A stretch of 64,000 bases of DNA from Vulcanimicrobiota bacterium (lineage in GTDB: Bacteria; Vulcanimicrobiota; Xenobia; Xenobiales; JADMJV01), in assembly GCA_017307785.1 (NCBI GenBank), contig JAFKGI010000017.1, positions 1 to 64,000 on the forward strand. The letters are read 5' to 3'. The translations under genes were made by a program, and so were the position numbers. The notes below the pieces were generated by a model. That model had not been told where the DNA came from, ran no database searches, and worked only from the letters and a program-made list of their open reading frames with translations. Numbering within the stretch: the stretch's first letter is position 1; every line of letters begins with the position of its first letter. Shown in pieces: positions 8,817 to 16,401 of the stretch.

Positions 8817-10256
8817 TTAGCCCGGGCGTAAACTGTAGCCGAACGGCTGCAAGCGAGATTCGAACCTGTCCAGCAGGCGCTCCACAAGTTTCGGATCCGC
8901 CTGGGCTATGTTTCCCCATTCCTCGAAATATCCGTCGTTTCCGCCCGGGTCGAGCAGTGATGAGGTGCGCGCTTCCAGGCCCAGAAACTGGTAGACTTCT
9001 TTCAATTTTGCCGTGGGCTCTTGAATTAGATCTTCGTAGCGAACCACCAGCAAGTATTGCAGAGATTTCTTGTCTTCTTCAAAGATTTGGTGACAGTGAA
9101 GCCAGTGCTCGAGAAGTTGTTCCAGGCTGGAGCCTTTGGCCCATTTCCTGGTGGCCAGTGAAACCGCGATGGGATGACGAAGCAAGACGATAAAATGGCT
9201 TTGCGGGAAAAGCGCCTGCAGAAACCGGGTGCGAATCAAGCTGGGCGGGGTTTTTTCCAGCAGATAGCTACGGCCCAAATCCCAGTGCCGTGACCATTGG
9301 GTGAAGAGTTTGCGAGCGTCCTGGAGGCTGGCCAGTGGGGAGGTTTCGGTCAGGTGAGCTTCGGGAGAGAATCCGAAGCGACCGGGACCTCCGTAGATTT
9401 TGCCACTGGGTATGACGCTTTGCAGGTGCTGCCCTTCGTCCTTGCTGGCACCCGTGTCACGAAAACCGCTGATGTCCGGATGGTCGCGAAGAATTTGGAA
9501 AAGCGGAGTGGTACCGCTCCGGTGCAGACCGGCCAGGAAGAGGAACTTGCGGTCTCCGGGGTCCAGTCTGTGGGACCGCTCGCCCAAGCGCTGCGCCAAC
9601 AGGCTGCGCGTGGTCTCCATTGGCGGGCTGAAGGCCTCCTCGGGGAGCGGTCCTTCCGGCTTCTGGATTTCGCGCGCCGCGCCGAACAGATACTCGGCGA
9701 TGCGAGACAGCGTGAGCGATGGGTTCTCCAGGAAAGACTCGTAGGTCAGGACCAGCGGTTGCAATCCACGTTGGGCGAAGAAAGCACGCCAGACCTGATT
9801 TTGTTGCTCCAGGAGATAGAAGCTACGTTCCACCGGATCCAGGCTGGCGGAAGCAGCACTGGCTCGGGCGGGGGAGGAATACTGAAAGGACACCGCCTGA
9901 GCGATCGTATCGCGGCGCACCAGATAGATATAGTGCTGGATGGAAGCGAATTGCGGGTCCAGCAGAGAGCGGTGGAGTTCGTAATGGCTCCAGTGCAGGG
10001 CGCAGCCCCAAAGGCCGTTGGGAGTGGTCCGTCTCTCGCGGAGGCACTGGGGGTATTTCTCGATCTGTTGGGGCGTCAGGCCCCAGCGCTCGCTCAAGAA
10101 TTTCACCTGGTTCGGGTTGTAATACTCGTGCGGCACACCCAGCCCGGCTTGGAACAAATGACGGCAGAGTCGGGTCGAGCCGGAAAACGGAGTGGTGCAG
10201 ACGAGGTATCGGATCCGCGGAGTGGTCGGAGGTTGGTCGAACTCGGCACCGTTCAT
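8817..10256 (-). CDS. Tandem sulfotransferase: Stf0-like plus second sulfotransferase domain
   Basis: A 479-residue protein with two complete-looking PAPS-sulfotransferase modules. Module 1 (about 15-200) resembles the Stf0 trehalose sulfotransferase type: 5'-phosphosulfate loop TTPFSGSTRL (21-30), GVPHEYYNP (40-48) and the 3'-phosphate segment YLVRRDTIAQAVSF (111-124). Module 2 (about 236-475) has the loop LAGLHRSGTTPL (241-252), the 3'-phosphate strand HFIVLLRHPIAVSL and the late VVRYEDLIQEP motif. Known family members move sulfate from PAPS onto sugar hydroxyls in the cytoplasm. Single-module enzymes are usually 250-330 residues, so this is a fusion. It heads a minus-strand operon with the lipoprotein gene. 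Confidence 0.85.
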   Translation of the reverse strand: MNGAEFDQPPTTPRIRYLVCTTPFSGSTRLCRHLFQAGLGVPHEYYNPNQVKFLSERWGLTPQQIEKYPQCLRERRTTPNGLWGCALHWSHYELHRSLLDPQFASIQHYIYLVRRDTIAQAVSFQYSSPARASAASASLDPVERSFYLLEQQNQVWRAFFAQRGLQPLVLTYESFLENPSLTLSRIAEYLFGAAREIQKPEGPLPEEAFSPPMETTRSLLAQRLGERSHRLDPGDRKFLFLAGLHRSGTTPLFQILRDHPDISGFRDTGASKDEGQHLQSVIPSGKIYGGPGRFGFSPEAHLTETSPLASLQDARKLFTQWSRHWDLGRSYLLEKTPPSLIRTRFLQALFPQSHFIVLLRHPIAVSLATRKWAKGSSLEQLLEHWLHCHQIFEEDKKSLQYLLVVRYEDLIQEPTAKLKEVYQFLGLEARTSSLLDPGGNDGYFEEWGNIAQADPKLVERLLDRFESRLQPFGYSLRPG

Positions 10257-10324
10257 TACCGGGAATCATAGCCGGTCTCCAGTTCGATTGCCAGGGAGGT
10301 GCGGAAAGGGATAGACTGGTGGGA

Positions 10325-10651
10325 ATGGATTTGCTTCGCTGGATGCGTTACCTGGCCATCGCCTGTCTGGTCCTCTGCGTTTACTGCAAGATGATCGACC
10401 TGGACTGCGCTCTTTACGATCCTGTCCACTGTCAGTCGCTTTTCGAGAGCAACGATAACAGCTTCGCTCAGTTGGAGTCGGACCGTCCGCTCTGGACCGG
10501 ACCGCCGGTGATACTGGCCGAGATTCTGCTGATCGAGCCGGTCAAATGCGAAGTGGTGGTGCAGGCGGCGGAACAGACGCCGCCCGCCTATCTGCCGATC
10601 CGTCTACGCAGTACCTCGGAAGCCAAACGCCCCCCTCCTCAGTCGGCCTGA
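10325..10651 (+). CDS. Small membrane-anchored or secreted protein
   Basis: A 108-residue protein beginning MDLLRWMRYLAIACLVLCVY, a hydrophobic N-terminal anchor or uncleaved signal. The mature part contains Cys residues and a proline-rich tail. A purine-rich stretch (GGAAAGGG) lies about 15 bases upstream of the ATG. The frame is open further upstream, but that part is shadow of the sulfotransferase gene on the other strand. It ends 36 bases before the CDF transporter gene and could be co-transcribed with it. No known family recognised. Confidence 0.5.
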   Translation: MDLLRWMRYLAIACLVLCVYCKMIDLDCALYDPVHCQSLFESNDNSFAQLESDRPLWTGPPVILAEILLIEPVKCEVVVQAAEQTPPAYLPIRLRSTSEAKRPPPQSA

Positions 10652-10687
10652 ACCCCAGGTCCCGAATTTCATACTGAGGAGTTTTTC

Positions 10688-11635
10688 ATGTCTTCTTTGC
10701 AGTGTGCCGGTCGCCGCAAGCGACGGGCTGCGCTTCTGTCCATTGTTTCCAATTCTACTTTGGTGGCCTGCAAGCTGGTGGTCGGCCTGGTCTGCCATTC
10801 GGTGGCGGTGCTTTCCGAGGCCGTTCACTCGGCTTCTGACTTACTGGCTTCGGTGATTGCTTACGCCTCCGTGCGTATGTCCGACGTTCCAGCGGATGAG
10901 GATCATCCGTACGGTCACGGGAAAATCGAGAGCATCTCCGGCCTGGCCGAAGCCCTGCTCATCGTGGCCGCGGCTCTCTATATTATCTATGAGGCCGGGC
11001 ACAAGCTGCTGCGGCCGGTGCTATCCAGTGAGCCTCTCTATTTAGGGATGGCCGTCATGGGGTTGTCGGTGGTGGTGAACTTTTTCATCTGCCGGCATCT
11101 TCGCAAGGTCGGGCGAGAAACGGATTCGCTGGCTCTGCTGGCCGATGCCGAGCATTTGAATGTGGACGTGCTGACGGCCGCCGGCGTGCTGGTGGGTCTG
11201 GGGTTGGCTCAGTGGACCGGCAAGGCCTGGCTGGACCCGGCCACCGCGCTGGTAGTGGCGGTGCTGGTTTTGCGCGGCGCCTGGAATCTGAGCGTGGAGG
11301 CGTTGCAGCCCTTGCTGGACGCGCGCCTGCCGGTCGGCGAGGAGCAGCTGATTCGCGATCTGTTGGATGAGGATGAGCGGGTGTTGGGCTATCACAAGCT
11401 GCGCACTCGCAAGTCCGGATCGCAGCGGCATGTGGATGTGCATGTGCAACTCGACGACGATACTCCGCTGCTGCAGGCTCACCAGACCACCGAGGATCTG
11501 GAAGATGCTTTCCGGGAGGCGCTGCCGGGAGCTGCCGTGACGATTCACGTCGAGCCTTTTCTGGCCGAGATGGAACATCAACTGTGCGTGCATGGTCTGC
11601 GTCCGGAGCAGGTCAACCAGAAGAGGTGCTCATGA
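10688..11635 (+). CDS. Cation diffusion facilitator (CDF) metal efflux transporter
   Basis: A 315-residue inner-membrane protein with the CDF fold: six hydrophobic segments in residues 12-200 and a cytosolic dimerisation domain after about 205 (HVDVHVQLDDDTPLLQAH, then VTIHVEP). The transport-site motif in helix 2 is H47-S-A-S-D51, and the following loop carries the conserved DHPYGHGKIE. The family exchanges Zn(II), Cd(II), Co(II) or Fe(II) for protons; the His/Asp site suits zinc or cadmium. Its stop overlaps the next start (ATGA, 11632-11635), coupling it to a TolC-like protein, which suggests a metal export pair. That pairing is inference. Confidence 0.88.
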   Translation: MSSLQCAGRRKRRAALLSIVSNSTLVACKLVVGLVCHSVAVLSEAVHSASDLLASVIAYASVRMSDVPADEDHPYGHGKIESISGLAEALLIVAAALYIIYEAGHKLLRPVLSSEPLYLGMAVMGLSVVVNFFICRHLRKVGRETDSLALLADAEHLNVDVLTAAGVLVGLGLAQWTGKAWLDPATALVVAVLVLRGAWNLSVEALQPLLDARLPVGEEQLIRDLLDEDERVLGYHKLRTRKSGSQRHVDVHVQLDDDTPLLQAHQTTEDLEDAFREALPGAAVTIHVEPFLAEMEHQLCVHGLRPEQVNQKRCS

Positions 11636-12906
11636 GGAGCATTCTCTTCTTTTTGGCGTTGTTTGGGCTGGCTGGAGCCGAGGAACGCAGGTTGACTTTG
11701 CGGGCGGCGGTCGAACAGGGGTTGGGAAGCAATGCCGCTTTGCGGGCGGCCGATGCCCGGGTCCAGTCGGCTTACTGGAGTTATCAGAAGTCGGCTTCGT
11801 TGCAGTCGACTCAGGTGACGGCCGGCACCATCGCGGGTTCCAACGTGCCCGGCTCCGTGACGGGCGGCAACAATCCGAGCGGGGCGGGGGCGGGGTTTGC
11901 GACCTTTGCCGCCAACGGCCGCACCGATACCTATGTGCAGGTGACTCAGCCGTTCCTTCCCTTGGGTAGTGGAGAGTCGGCGCGCAGGGTGGCCTGGGAA
12001 GAGTATCGTCAGGTGGCGGCTGGCTATCAGGCGGCTCAGGCGGTTTTGCGTCAGCAAATCAAGGACGCTTTCTTCAATCTGGTGGCCGCGCAAGATTTGC
12101 TGGGGGTGGCCGAGGGCAACCTGCGGGTGGCGGAAGAGGTGTATCAACTGGCGGAATCGCGTTTTTCGGCAGGGGCCGGACCGCAACTGGACTTGATCGA
12201 CGCCGGGGTGCAGCGCTCGCGGGCCCATCAGGAAGTGGTGCGCTCTCAGTCCTCGCTGCGTCAGCTGCAAGCTGCGCTGGCACCGTTGCTCAACTTGCCG
12301 GCTTCGGATTTGCTGGTGGGGGAGGGAGCTCTCGAGGTTCCCCGCCTGGAGCTGGATTTTCCGCAGTTGCTGGCCCGGGCTGAAGAAAATCCTCAGGTGT
12401 CGTCGGCCCTATCCGCGCTGGAGCGCAATCGCGCCTCCAGGTCTCTGGCCGCGCAGCAGGCGCATCCGACTCCGCTGCTGACGGCCATCCATGATTGGAC
12501 GACGCAGACTTACCAGCTGCAGGTCGGGCTGCAGTTTCCTCTGGATTGGGGTCAGATTCGCAACGAGGTGCGGGCCCGCGAGCAGCAAGTGGTCGAGCAG
12601 GAAGCGACGCTGGAGTCGACCCGGCTGTCGGTGGCGAGTCAATTGAAGTCGGCTTTCGAGCTGTATCAGGGGGCGGCTCGCAATGCCTCCGAGTTTCGCG
12701 AGAAGGTGCTGCTGCCGTCGGAGCAGTCGGCGCGTATTACTCAGTACGGGTTTCGCAGCGGGGCGGTGCCTTACCTGAGGTTGTTGAGCAGTCAGCAGAA
12801 CCTGGCGGCGGTGCGCAAGGAGTACATCGCTCTGCTGCAGTCCGCTCAGCTGGCCTGGAACGCTGTGGAAGCAGCCACCGGTCGACCGCTGGTTTTCGAT
12901 ACCTAA
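11632..12906 (+). CDS. TolC-family outer-membrane efflux protein
   Basis: A 424-residue protein. The ATG at 11632, overlapping the CDF stop, gives a proper signal peptide (MRSILFFLALFGLAGAEE). The body has the outer-membrane efflux protein pattern: long Ala/Gln/Arg-rich helices in two related halves (LRAADARVQSAYWSYQKSA near the N-terminus; VASQLKSAFELYQGAARNA in the second half) separated by beta-strand segments. It should form a trimeric outer-membrane and periplasmic duct. Pairing with a CDF pump rather than an RND or ABC pump is unusual; no membrane-fusion protein gene is nearby, so the functional link is by position only. Confidence 0.82.
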   Translation: MRSILFFLALFGLAGAEERRLTLRAAVEQGLGSNAALRAADARVQSAYWSYQKSASLQSTQVTAGTIAGSNVPGSVTGGNNPSGAGAGFATFAANGRTDTYVQVTQPFLPLGSGESARRVAWEEYRQVAAGYQAAQAVLRQQIKDAFFNLVAAQDLLGVAEGNLRVAEEVYQLAESRFSAGAGPQLDLIDAGVQRSRAHQEVVRSQSSLRQLQAALAPLLNLPASDLLVGEGALEVPRLELDFPQLLARAEENPQVSSALSALERNRASRSLAAQQAHPTPLLTAIHDWTTQTYQLQVGLQFPLDWGQIRNEVRAREQQVVEQEATLESTRLSVASQLKSAFELYQGAARNASEFREKVLLPSEQSARITQYGFRSGAVPYLRLLSSQQNLAAVRKEYIALLQSAQLAWNAVEAATGRPLVFDT

Positions 12907-12924
12907 AGATAAAGGTGTCTTTAG
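12903..12924. repeat. Short inverted repeat before the metalloprotease gene
   Basis: Seven-base perfect arms (CTAAAGA / TCTTTAG) around an 8-base loop, lying between the TolC-like stop and the first possible metalloprotease start. No T-run follows. It may be an mRNA hairpin that separates the two genes, or an operator; there is no further evidence. Confidence 0.35.
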
Positions 12925-13995
12925 ATGGGTTTCGAACGTCCCGGCCCCATGCGACACTTGTTTTGGAAATCTCTGGTTACCTGGATGTGGATCTCCGCGG
13001 TGGGAGCGGGCGCACTTCCCATTGTTTTGCGGGATCAAGGAGGTGCGGCGCCCGGGACTCAGGCGGGTGATGCGTTTGCGTTGGCCGCCGCTCGAGTGGG
13101 GGCGCTGTTTACGGATCCGGTGACGGTTTATATCGATATTGGCTATGGGACTCTGGCAGGCGGGGTTTTGGGCGAGACCAACTCTAATTTATACGATGTC
13201 TTTGTGGATGATGTCCGAAGCGCCCTGGTTATCGACCAGACCTCGTTTGCGGACAACATCGCGGCCGCCAACCTCGGCAGCGGACCCCTTCAAATGTTCA
13301 CGAACGCCGTGAACGGCGCGGAATACTTCGACAACAACAATACCTATAACAACAACCGTGTGGCGGTCACGCAGGCGAACCTGCGTGCTCTGGGTATCGA
13401 CGTTTTCGGGGCGGCGTCCGACGCCTCAATAACGTTTAGCAACGCCGTCAACTGGGACTTCAATCCTGACGACGGGATCGCCGCTGGCTCCTACGACTTT
13501 GTGGGCGTGGCCATGCACGAAATTCTTCACACGATGGGCTTCTCCAGCGGTGTGACCGACATCGATTACTATACCGGGGTCGGGCCTGGAGCTGGTCAGT
13601 ATGATATCGATGGCAACTACTGGTACCGCTTGATGGATTTGTATCGCTATCGGGCGCCCGGGGTTCGCGATCTGGCCTTCGGTGGGACTCCCTACTTCAG
13701 TATCGACGGGGGAACCACCAACTCGGGTGCTTACTCGACCGGCGAATACAACGGAGACGGTCAGCAACCGAGCCATTGGAAAGATGGTCTAGGGTTGGGC
13801 CTGATGGATCCGACTCTGGGGACCGGGGAACGAGGGACGATTACGGCGCGGGACCTGCTGGCCATGGACGTGATCGGCTGGGACCTGGCCGTGGCGGCGG
13901 ACGCGCCTGAGCTCGATGGGGGTCTGGCAACTATGCCGGTGACCATTGCCGGTTTGAGTCTGTTGATCGGTCTGGGCCGTCGCCGGCGTAGCTGA
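12925..13995 (+). CDS. Secreted zinc metalloprotease with C-terminal sorting-like tail
   Basis: A 356-residue protein; an in-frame ATG at 12949 is an equally good start and gives a tighter signal peptide. The zinc-protease motif is H198-E-I-L-H202-TMGFSSG, a metzincin-like HExxHxxGF/SG pattern, preceded by a long Asn/Asp-rich beta region. The C-terminus (APELDGG, then a hydrophobic helix, then GRRRRS) has the three-part layout of PEP-CTERM-type sorting signals. The residues before the helix differ from the usual PEP, so an alternative exosortase class is possible. An extracellular, cell-anchored protease is expected. A strong terminator follows 23 bases after the stop. Confidence 0.8.
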   Translation: MGFERPGPMRHLFWKSLVTWMWISAVGAGALPIVLRDQGGAAPGTQAGDAFALAAARVGALFTDPVTVYIDIGYGTLAGGVLGETNSNLYDVFVDDVRSALVIDQTSFADNIAAANLGSGPLQMFTNAVNGAEYFDNNNTYNNNRVAVTQANLRALGIDVFGAASDASITFSNAVNWDFNPDDGIAAGSYDFVGVAMHEILHTMGFSSGVTDIDYYTGVGPGAGQYDIDGNYWYRLMDLYRYRAPGVRDLAFGGTPYFSIDGGTTNSGAYSTGEYNGDGQQPSHWKDGLGLGLMDPTLGTGERGTITARDLLAMDVIGWDLAVAADAPELDGGLATMPVTIAGLSLLIGLGRRRRS

Positions 13996-14018
13996 TCGGG
14001 TCGGGCTTCTAGAAAAAG

Positions 14019-14046
14019 AGGGCCTCCTTCGGGAGGCCCTTTTTTT
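14019..14046 (+). terminator. Rho-independent terminator of the metalloprotease gene
   Basis: Nine-base GC-rich stem (AGGGCCTCC / GGAGGCCCT) with a TTCG tetraloop, followed by seven T's. Canonical intrinsic terminator for the plus-strand CDF-TolC-protease run. Confidence 0.92.
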
Positions 14047-14077
14047 GTGTGGTGTCCGTTTTGGTGCCGGAAAAGAG

Positions 14078-14103
14078 AAGAGCCTCCATCGCTGGAGGCT
14101 CTT
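14078..14103 (-). terminator. Second hairpin, probable terminator for the tRNA-Gln transcript
   Basis: Eleven-base perfect stem (AAGAGCCTCCA / TGGAGGCTCTT) with a 4-base loop, 32 bases after the first terminator. Read on the minus strand it lies 3' of the tRNA-Gln pair and is followed by CTCTTTTCC, a modest T-tract. Its stem sequence closely resembles that of the preceding terminator. Confidence 0.6.
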
Positions 14104-14139
14104 TTCGTTCGACCCGTTGACGAGGTCTTTCTATTCCTT

Positions 14140-14166
14140 GCAAGTCCTTACGGAGTAAGGTCTTGC
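14140..14166. repeat. Inverted repeat just 3' of tRNA-Gln(CUG)
   Basis: Twelve-base arms (GCAAGTCCTTAC / GTAAGGTCTTGC) with one T-T mismatch and a 3-base loop. On the minus strand the hairpin begins only four bases after the encoded CCA of the tRNA. There is no T-run, so it may protect or direct processing of the tRNA 3' end rather than terminate. Confidence 0.5.
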
Positions 14167-14170
14167 GTGT

Positions 14171-14245
14171 TGGCTGCCCAGGTAGGGATCGAACCTACGA
14201 ATGACGGATTCAGAGACCGTTGCCTTACCACTTGGCTACTGGGCA
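14171..14245 (-). tRNA. tRNA-Gln (anticodon CUG), CCA encoded
   Basis: Folds as a 75-base cloverleaf. The acceptor stem TGCCCAG / CTGGGCA pairs fully; the T-arm is GTAGG-TTCGATC-CCTAC; the anticodon loop CTCTGAA places CTG at positions 34-36. The 31-39 pair at the base of the loop is a T-T mismatch. The discriminator is G, followed by an encoded CCA. It is second in a two-tRNA minus-strand transcript, 18 bases after tRNA-Gln(UUG). Confidence 0.93.
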
Positions 14246-14263
14246 TTATAACTTTTTAAAGAC

Positions 14264-14335
14264 CTGGCCAGGTTGGGATCGAACCAACGAATGCCGCTTC
14301 CAAAGAGCGGTGCCTTGCCACTTGGCTACTGGCCA
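14264..14335 (-). tRNA. tRNA-Gln (anticodon UUG), no encoded CCA
   Basis: A 72-base cloverleaf. The acceptor stem TGGCCAG / CTGGCCA pairs fully; the T-arm is GTTGG-TTCGATC-CCAAC; the anticodon arm CCGCT-CTTTGGA-AGCGG places TTG at 34-36. After discriminator G the genome reads GTC, so CCA must be added enzymatically, unlike its neighbour. Its transcript probably starts from the promoter at 14352-14380. Confidence 0.93.
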
Positions 14336-14351
14336 ACGAGTTGACCCCGTG

Positions 14352-14380
14352 ATATTAGTCAATTCTCCCTCGCAGGTCAA
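14352..14380 (-). promoter_or_regulatory. Sigma-70-type promoter for the tRNA-Gln pair
   Basis: Read on the minus strand: -35 TTGACC, a 17-base spacer, then -10 TAATAT, ending about 16 bases before the first tRNA. Near-consensus spacing and boxes in exactly the right place. Confidence 0.75.
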
Positions 14381-14459
14381 GACTTTTGCAGACTAATGAG
14401 AGGAGAGTTTTTTCTTGAAACTAATTCAACCCCTACTCAAGTAGAGGAGCATTGGTGCG

Positions 14460-14705
14460 GTGGCCAGACGAGGAAACCCGTATGCGATGGTGAGGCTCGA
14501 GCCTCATGTGATGAACAAGATCCAGGAACTGAGCGAGCCGGCCGAGCGGGGGCGGGGCGGCGGAGTGAGTCAGTACCTGCGCCGATTGGTTTACGACCAC
14601 CTGGGGCTGGGCGATCCGCCCTGCTTTGCGACCGGCGACTTCGAGCCCGAGCCGGTTTCCATCCCGCTACGCCAGGAGCGCCACGCCGCTCCTGAGTTGG
14701 CCTGA
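14460..14705 (+). CDS. Small protein, possibly ribbon-helix-helix-like
   Basis: An 81-residue protein starting at GTG 14460, with GAGGAG about 11 bases upstream. The N-terminus contains a strand-like stretch (YAMVRLEPHVMNKIQEL) followed by a glycine-rich turn and the helix VSQYLRRLVYDHLGLG. This order (strand, helix, helix) recalls small ribbon-helix-helix DNA-binding proteins, but the length and the Arg-Gly insertion are atypical. No partner toxin gene is adjacent. The gene is isolated, so an autoregulator or orphan DNA-binding role is only a guess. Confidence 0.5.
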   Translation: MARRGNPYAMVRLEPHVMNKIQELSEPAERGRGGGVSQYLRRLVYDHLGLGDPPCFATGDFEPEPVSIPLRQERHAAPELA

Positions 14706-14852
14706 GTTTGTTAACGGGAGGTTGCAATTGTAAACGGGGTGTGAATGACATGGCGGCGCGTTAACAATTTGGCAATAAGCTGAGACCAAAGTTGTCATAA
14801 TATCGGTCCAACAAAGGGCGACCAAGTTGCCCTAAGGATTGGAGATCGCTTG

Positions 14853-15227
14853 ATGGCTCAGGCTATGGCCCTGGGGATGACGGAAATGTTCCGTTTGGCC
14901 CCGATCGTGGATTTACGGACGCCGCGTTCTACTTGGGACACGTACTGTCGAGCGATTCTGACAGAGCAGCCAACGTGTCTGTGGGAGACGATTCACCCGA
15001 GCCTGCGTGCGATGATGCAACGCCGGCTTCAGGTGGAGGGAACGTCTCGCTTCTTCCAGAGGATGAAACCGATTATATCGGGTCCGTGGGGACGGTTGCG
15101 GTTGGGTGAGGCGCACGAGGTGAGCAACTCGGCCGTGGTCTGCGAACTGTTTCGCGGGACTCAAGAGGTGGGTAAGGCGTGGTTTGCGTTTCACAATCGA
15201 CAATGGGTGTTGAGTCAACTAAGTTAG
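14853..15227 (+). CDS. Hypothetical protein, about 124 residues
   Basis: Starts at ATG 14853 (the TTG just before it is less likely), with GGAG nine bases upstream. It has a Met-rich N-terminus, then a mixed alpha/beta protein with a helical stretch (WETIHPSLRAMMQRRLQVE) and a beta end (KAWFAFHNRQWVLSQL). No signal peptide or known motif. Its last codons overlap the start of the BadF-type kinase gene by 25 bases, suggesting coupling. Confidence 0.6.
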   Translation: MAQAMALGMTEMFRLAPIVDLRTPRSTWDTYCRAILTEQPTCLWETIHPSLRAMMQRRLQVEGTSRFFQRMKPIISGPWGRLRLGEAHEVSNSAVVCELFRGTQEVGKAWFAFHNRQWVLSQLS

Positions 15228-16015
15228 AGCCCCAGTACTGGCTGGCCGTCGATGCGGGTGCCACTCGAATCCGAGTGGCGCCTGTTTGCGTTTCCGGCGG
15301 GATGCGACTGTGCGGTCCGGTGGCGGTGGAGAACTTCGACTCTTCCTCGGGTCCCTCGCGAGTGGCCCAGGCGGCCCAGTTGATCCGCAGCGTGGCCGAA
15401 GCGGCCGGCTGGACTCCGCCCTTTCGAATCGGCCTGGCCTGGGCGGGAGCGCCTTCGCCCGACGGACTGGGCACGATCGCGGCCCGCTACGGTCCGGCCA
15501 TCCCCGACCTGGTCGAGCGTCTGGGAACGCTGGTTCCCCTTCAAGATACTCCATGTCTGCACAGTGATGCTCGGGCGGCTCTGGAAGGAGCGGCCATTCA
15601 GTTCGAATTTTCTTCGGCCTACGCCTTGATCAGCGGGTCGGGCCTGGGCGAGGCCTACTATGAGCAAGGCCGCAGTTGGACCCGAGAGGAGCTTCAGACC
15701 AGGATCGGACGCGCCGCCAACTGGGAGTTTAAGGGCAAAGACGCGGAAGCCTGGCTGCGCGCCGGGGCCTGGCGCACGGAGCGCCCGCGCGCTTACCAGG
15801 AGGCTCTGTGGGCTCTGGTGGAGCGCCGCCTGGAAGTGGTTCGCCCCGAAGTGCTGGCTCTGGGGGGCCACTTTGGCGAGTGGTTCGAGCGCGGCTGGAT
15901 TGCGGCCGAAGAAGTTCAGGAGCGCTGGGGGCTGCGGTTGCTGCGCCTGGAGGCGGAAGCCGCCCTGCTCGGCTGCGTCCAGTTGGAGCGCCGGCGAATC
16001 AGCGGATCTCGGTGA
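15203..16015 (+). CDS. BadF/BadG-type ASKHA ATPase or sugar kinase-like protein
   Basis: About 270 residues from ATG 15203. The N-terminal phosphate-binding loop YWLAVDAGATRIRVAPV is the hallmark of the BadF/BadG/BcrA family, which includes N-acetylglucosamine kinase-like enzymes and 2-hydroxyacyl-CoA dehydratase activators. A second phosphate-type motif (SAYALISGSGLGEAYY) lies near the middle. Helices with RRLEVVRPEVLALGG precede the C-terminus. No iron-sulfur cysteine pair is visible, which favours a sugar kinase over a dehydratase activator. The stop overlaps the convergent lipoprotein gene by 17 bases. Confidence 0.7.
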   Translation: MGVESTKLEPQYWLAVDAGATRIRVAPVCVSGGMRLCGPVAVENFDSSSGPSRVAQAAQLIRSVAEAAGWTPPFRIGLAWAGAPSPDGLGTIAARYGPAIPDLVERLGTLVPLQDTPCLHSDARAALEGAAIQFEFSSAYALISGSGLGEAYYEQGRSWTREELQTRIGRAANWEFKGKDAEAWLRAGAWRTERPRAYQEALWALVERRLEVVRPEVLALGGHFGEWFERGWIAAEEVQERWGLRLLRLEAEAALLGCVQLERRRISGSR

Positions 16016-16358
16016 GCTTCAGGCCCTGGGGAAACGGGCGGAAGCGGAACTGAACTCCCTGCCGCTGTAAAATCAGGTCCTGGCCGTCCCGGGCGGCCGT
16101 CAGTCCGTCCAGGTGGGGGCGCAGGCTGGCCAGCACGGCTTTGCGGAAAGCGGCCTGGCGGTTGGCGTCCAGCCCGGCGTAGTCGGGTAAGTCCCGCGCT
16201 TTGGGGATTTTCAGGTGGTCCCAGTCGATCTGGCGCTCCGCCTGGGGCCGGTTCTTGGCCAGGTTTCCCAGGATCTGGCGCATCTCTTTCTGTTGCTCTC
16301 CGGTCTGAGCGGAGCAGCCAGTTGAAAACAGCCAGATCAGGCCCAACACTCTCTTCAT
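15999..16358 (-). CDS. Small lipoprotein
   Basis: A 119-residue protein with a lipoprotein signal (MKRVLGLIWLFSTGC, Cys at 15). The mature part is a charged helix followed by a short beta end (DLILQRQGVQFRFRPFPQG). It is transcribed divergently from the giant GGDEF/EAL gene, whose start is 43 bases away, and convergent with the BadF-type gene, which it overlaps at the 3' end. No known family recognised. Confidence 0.6.
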   Translation of the reverse strand: MKRVLGLIWLFSTGCSAQTGEQQKEMRQILGNLAKNRPQAERQIDWDHLKIPKARDLPDYAGLDANRQAAFRKAVLASLRPHLDGLTAARDGQDLILQRQGVQFRFRPFPQGLKLTEIR

Positions 16359-16401
16359 AAATACTGCTTCTGCGTACTTTTAGAAGGCCCGCTTCGTCTG
16401 G

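Noticed and set aside
6518..8887. Upstream start at 8887 for the large lipoprotein
   Set aside because: The added 38 residues overlap the sulfotransferase gene and would bury the lipoprotein signal; the ATG at 8773 is clearly better.
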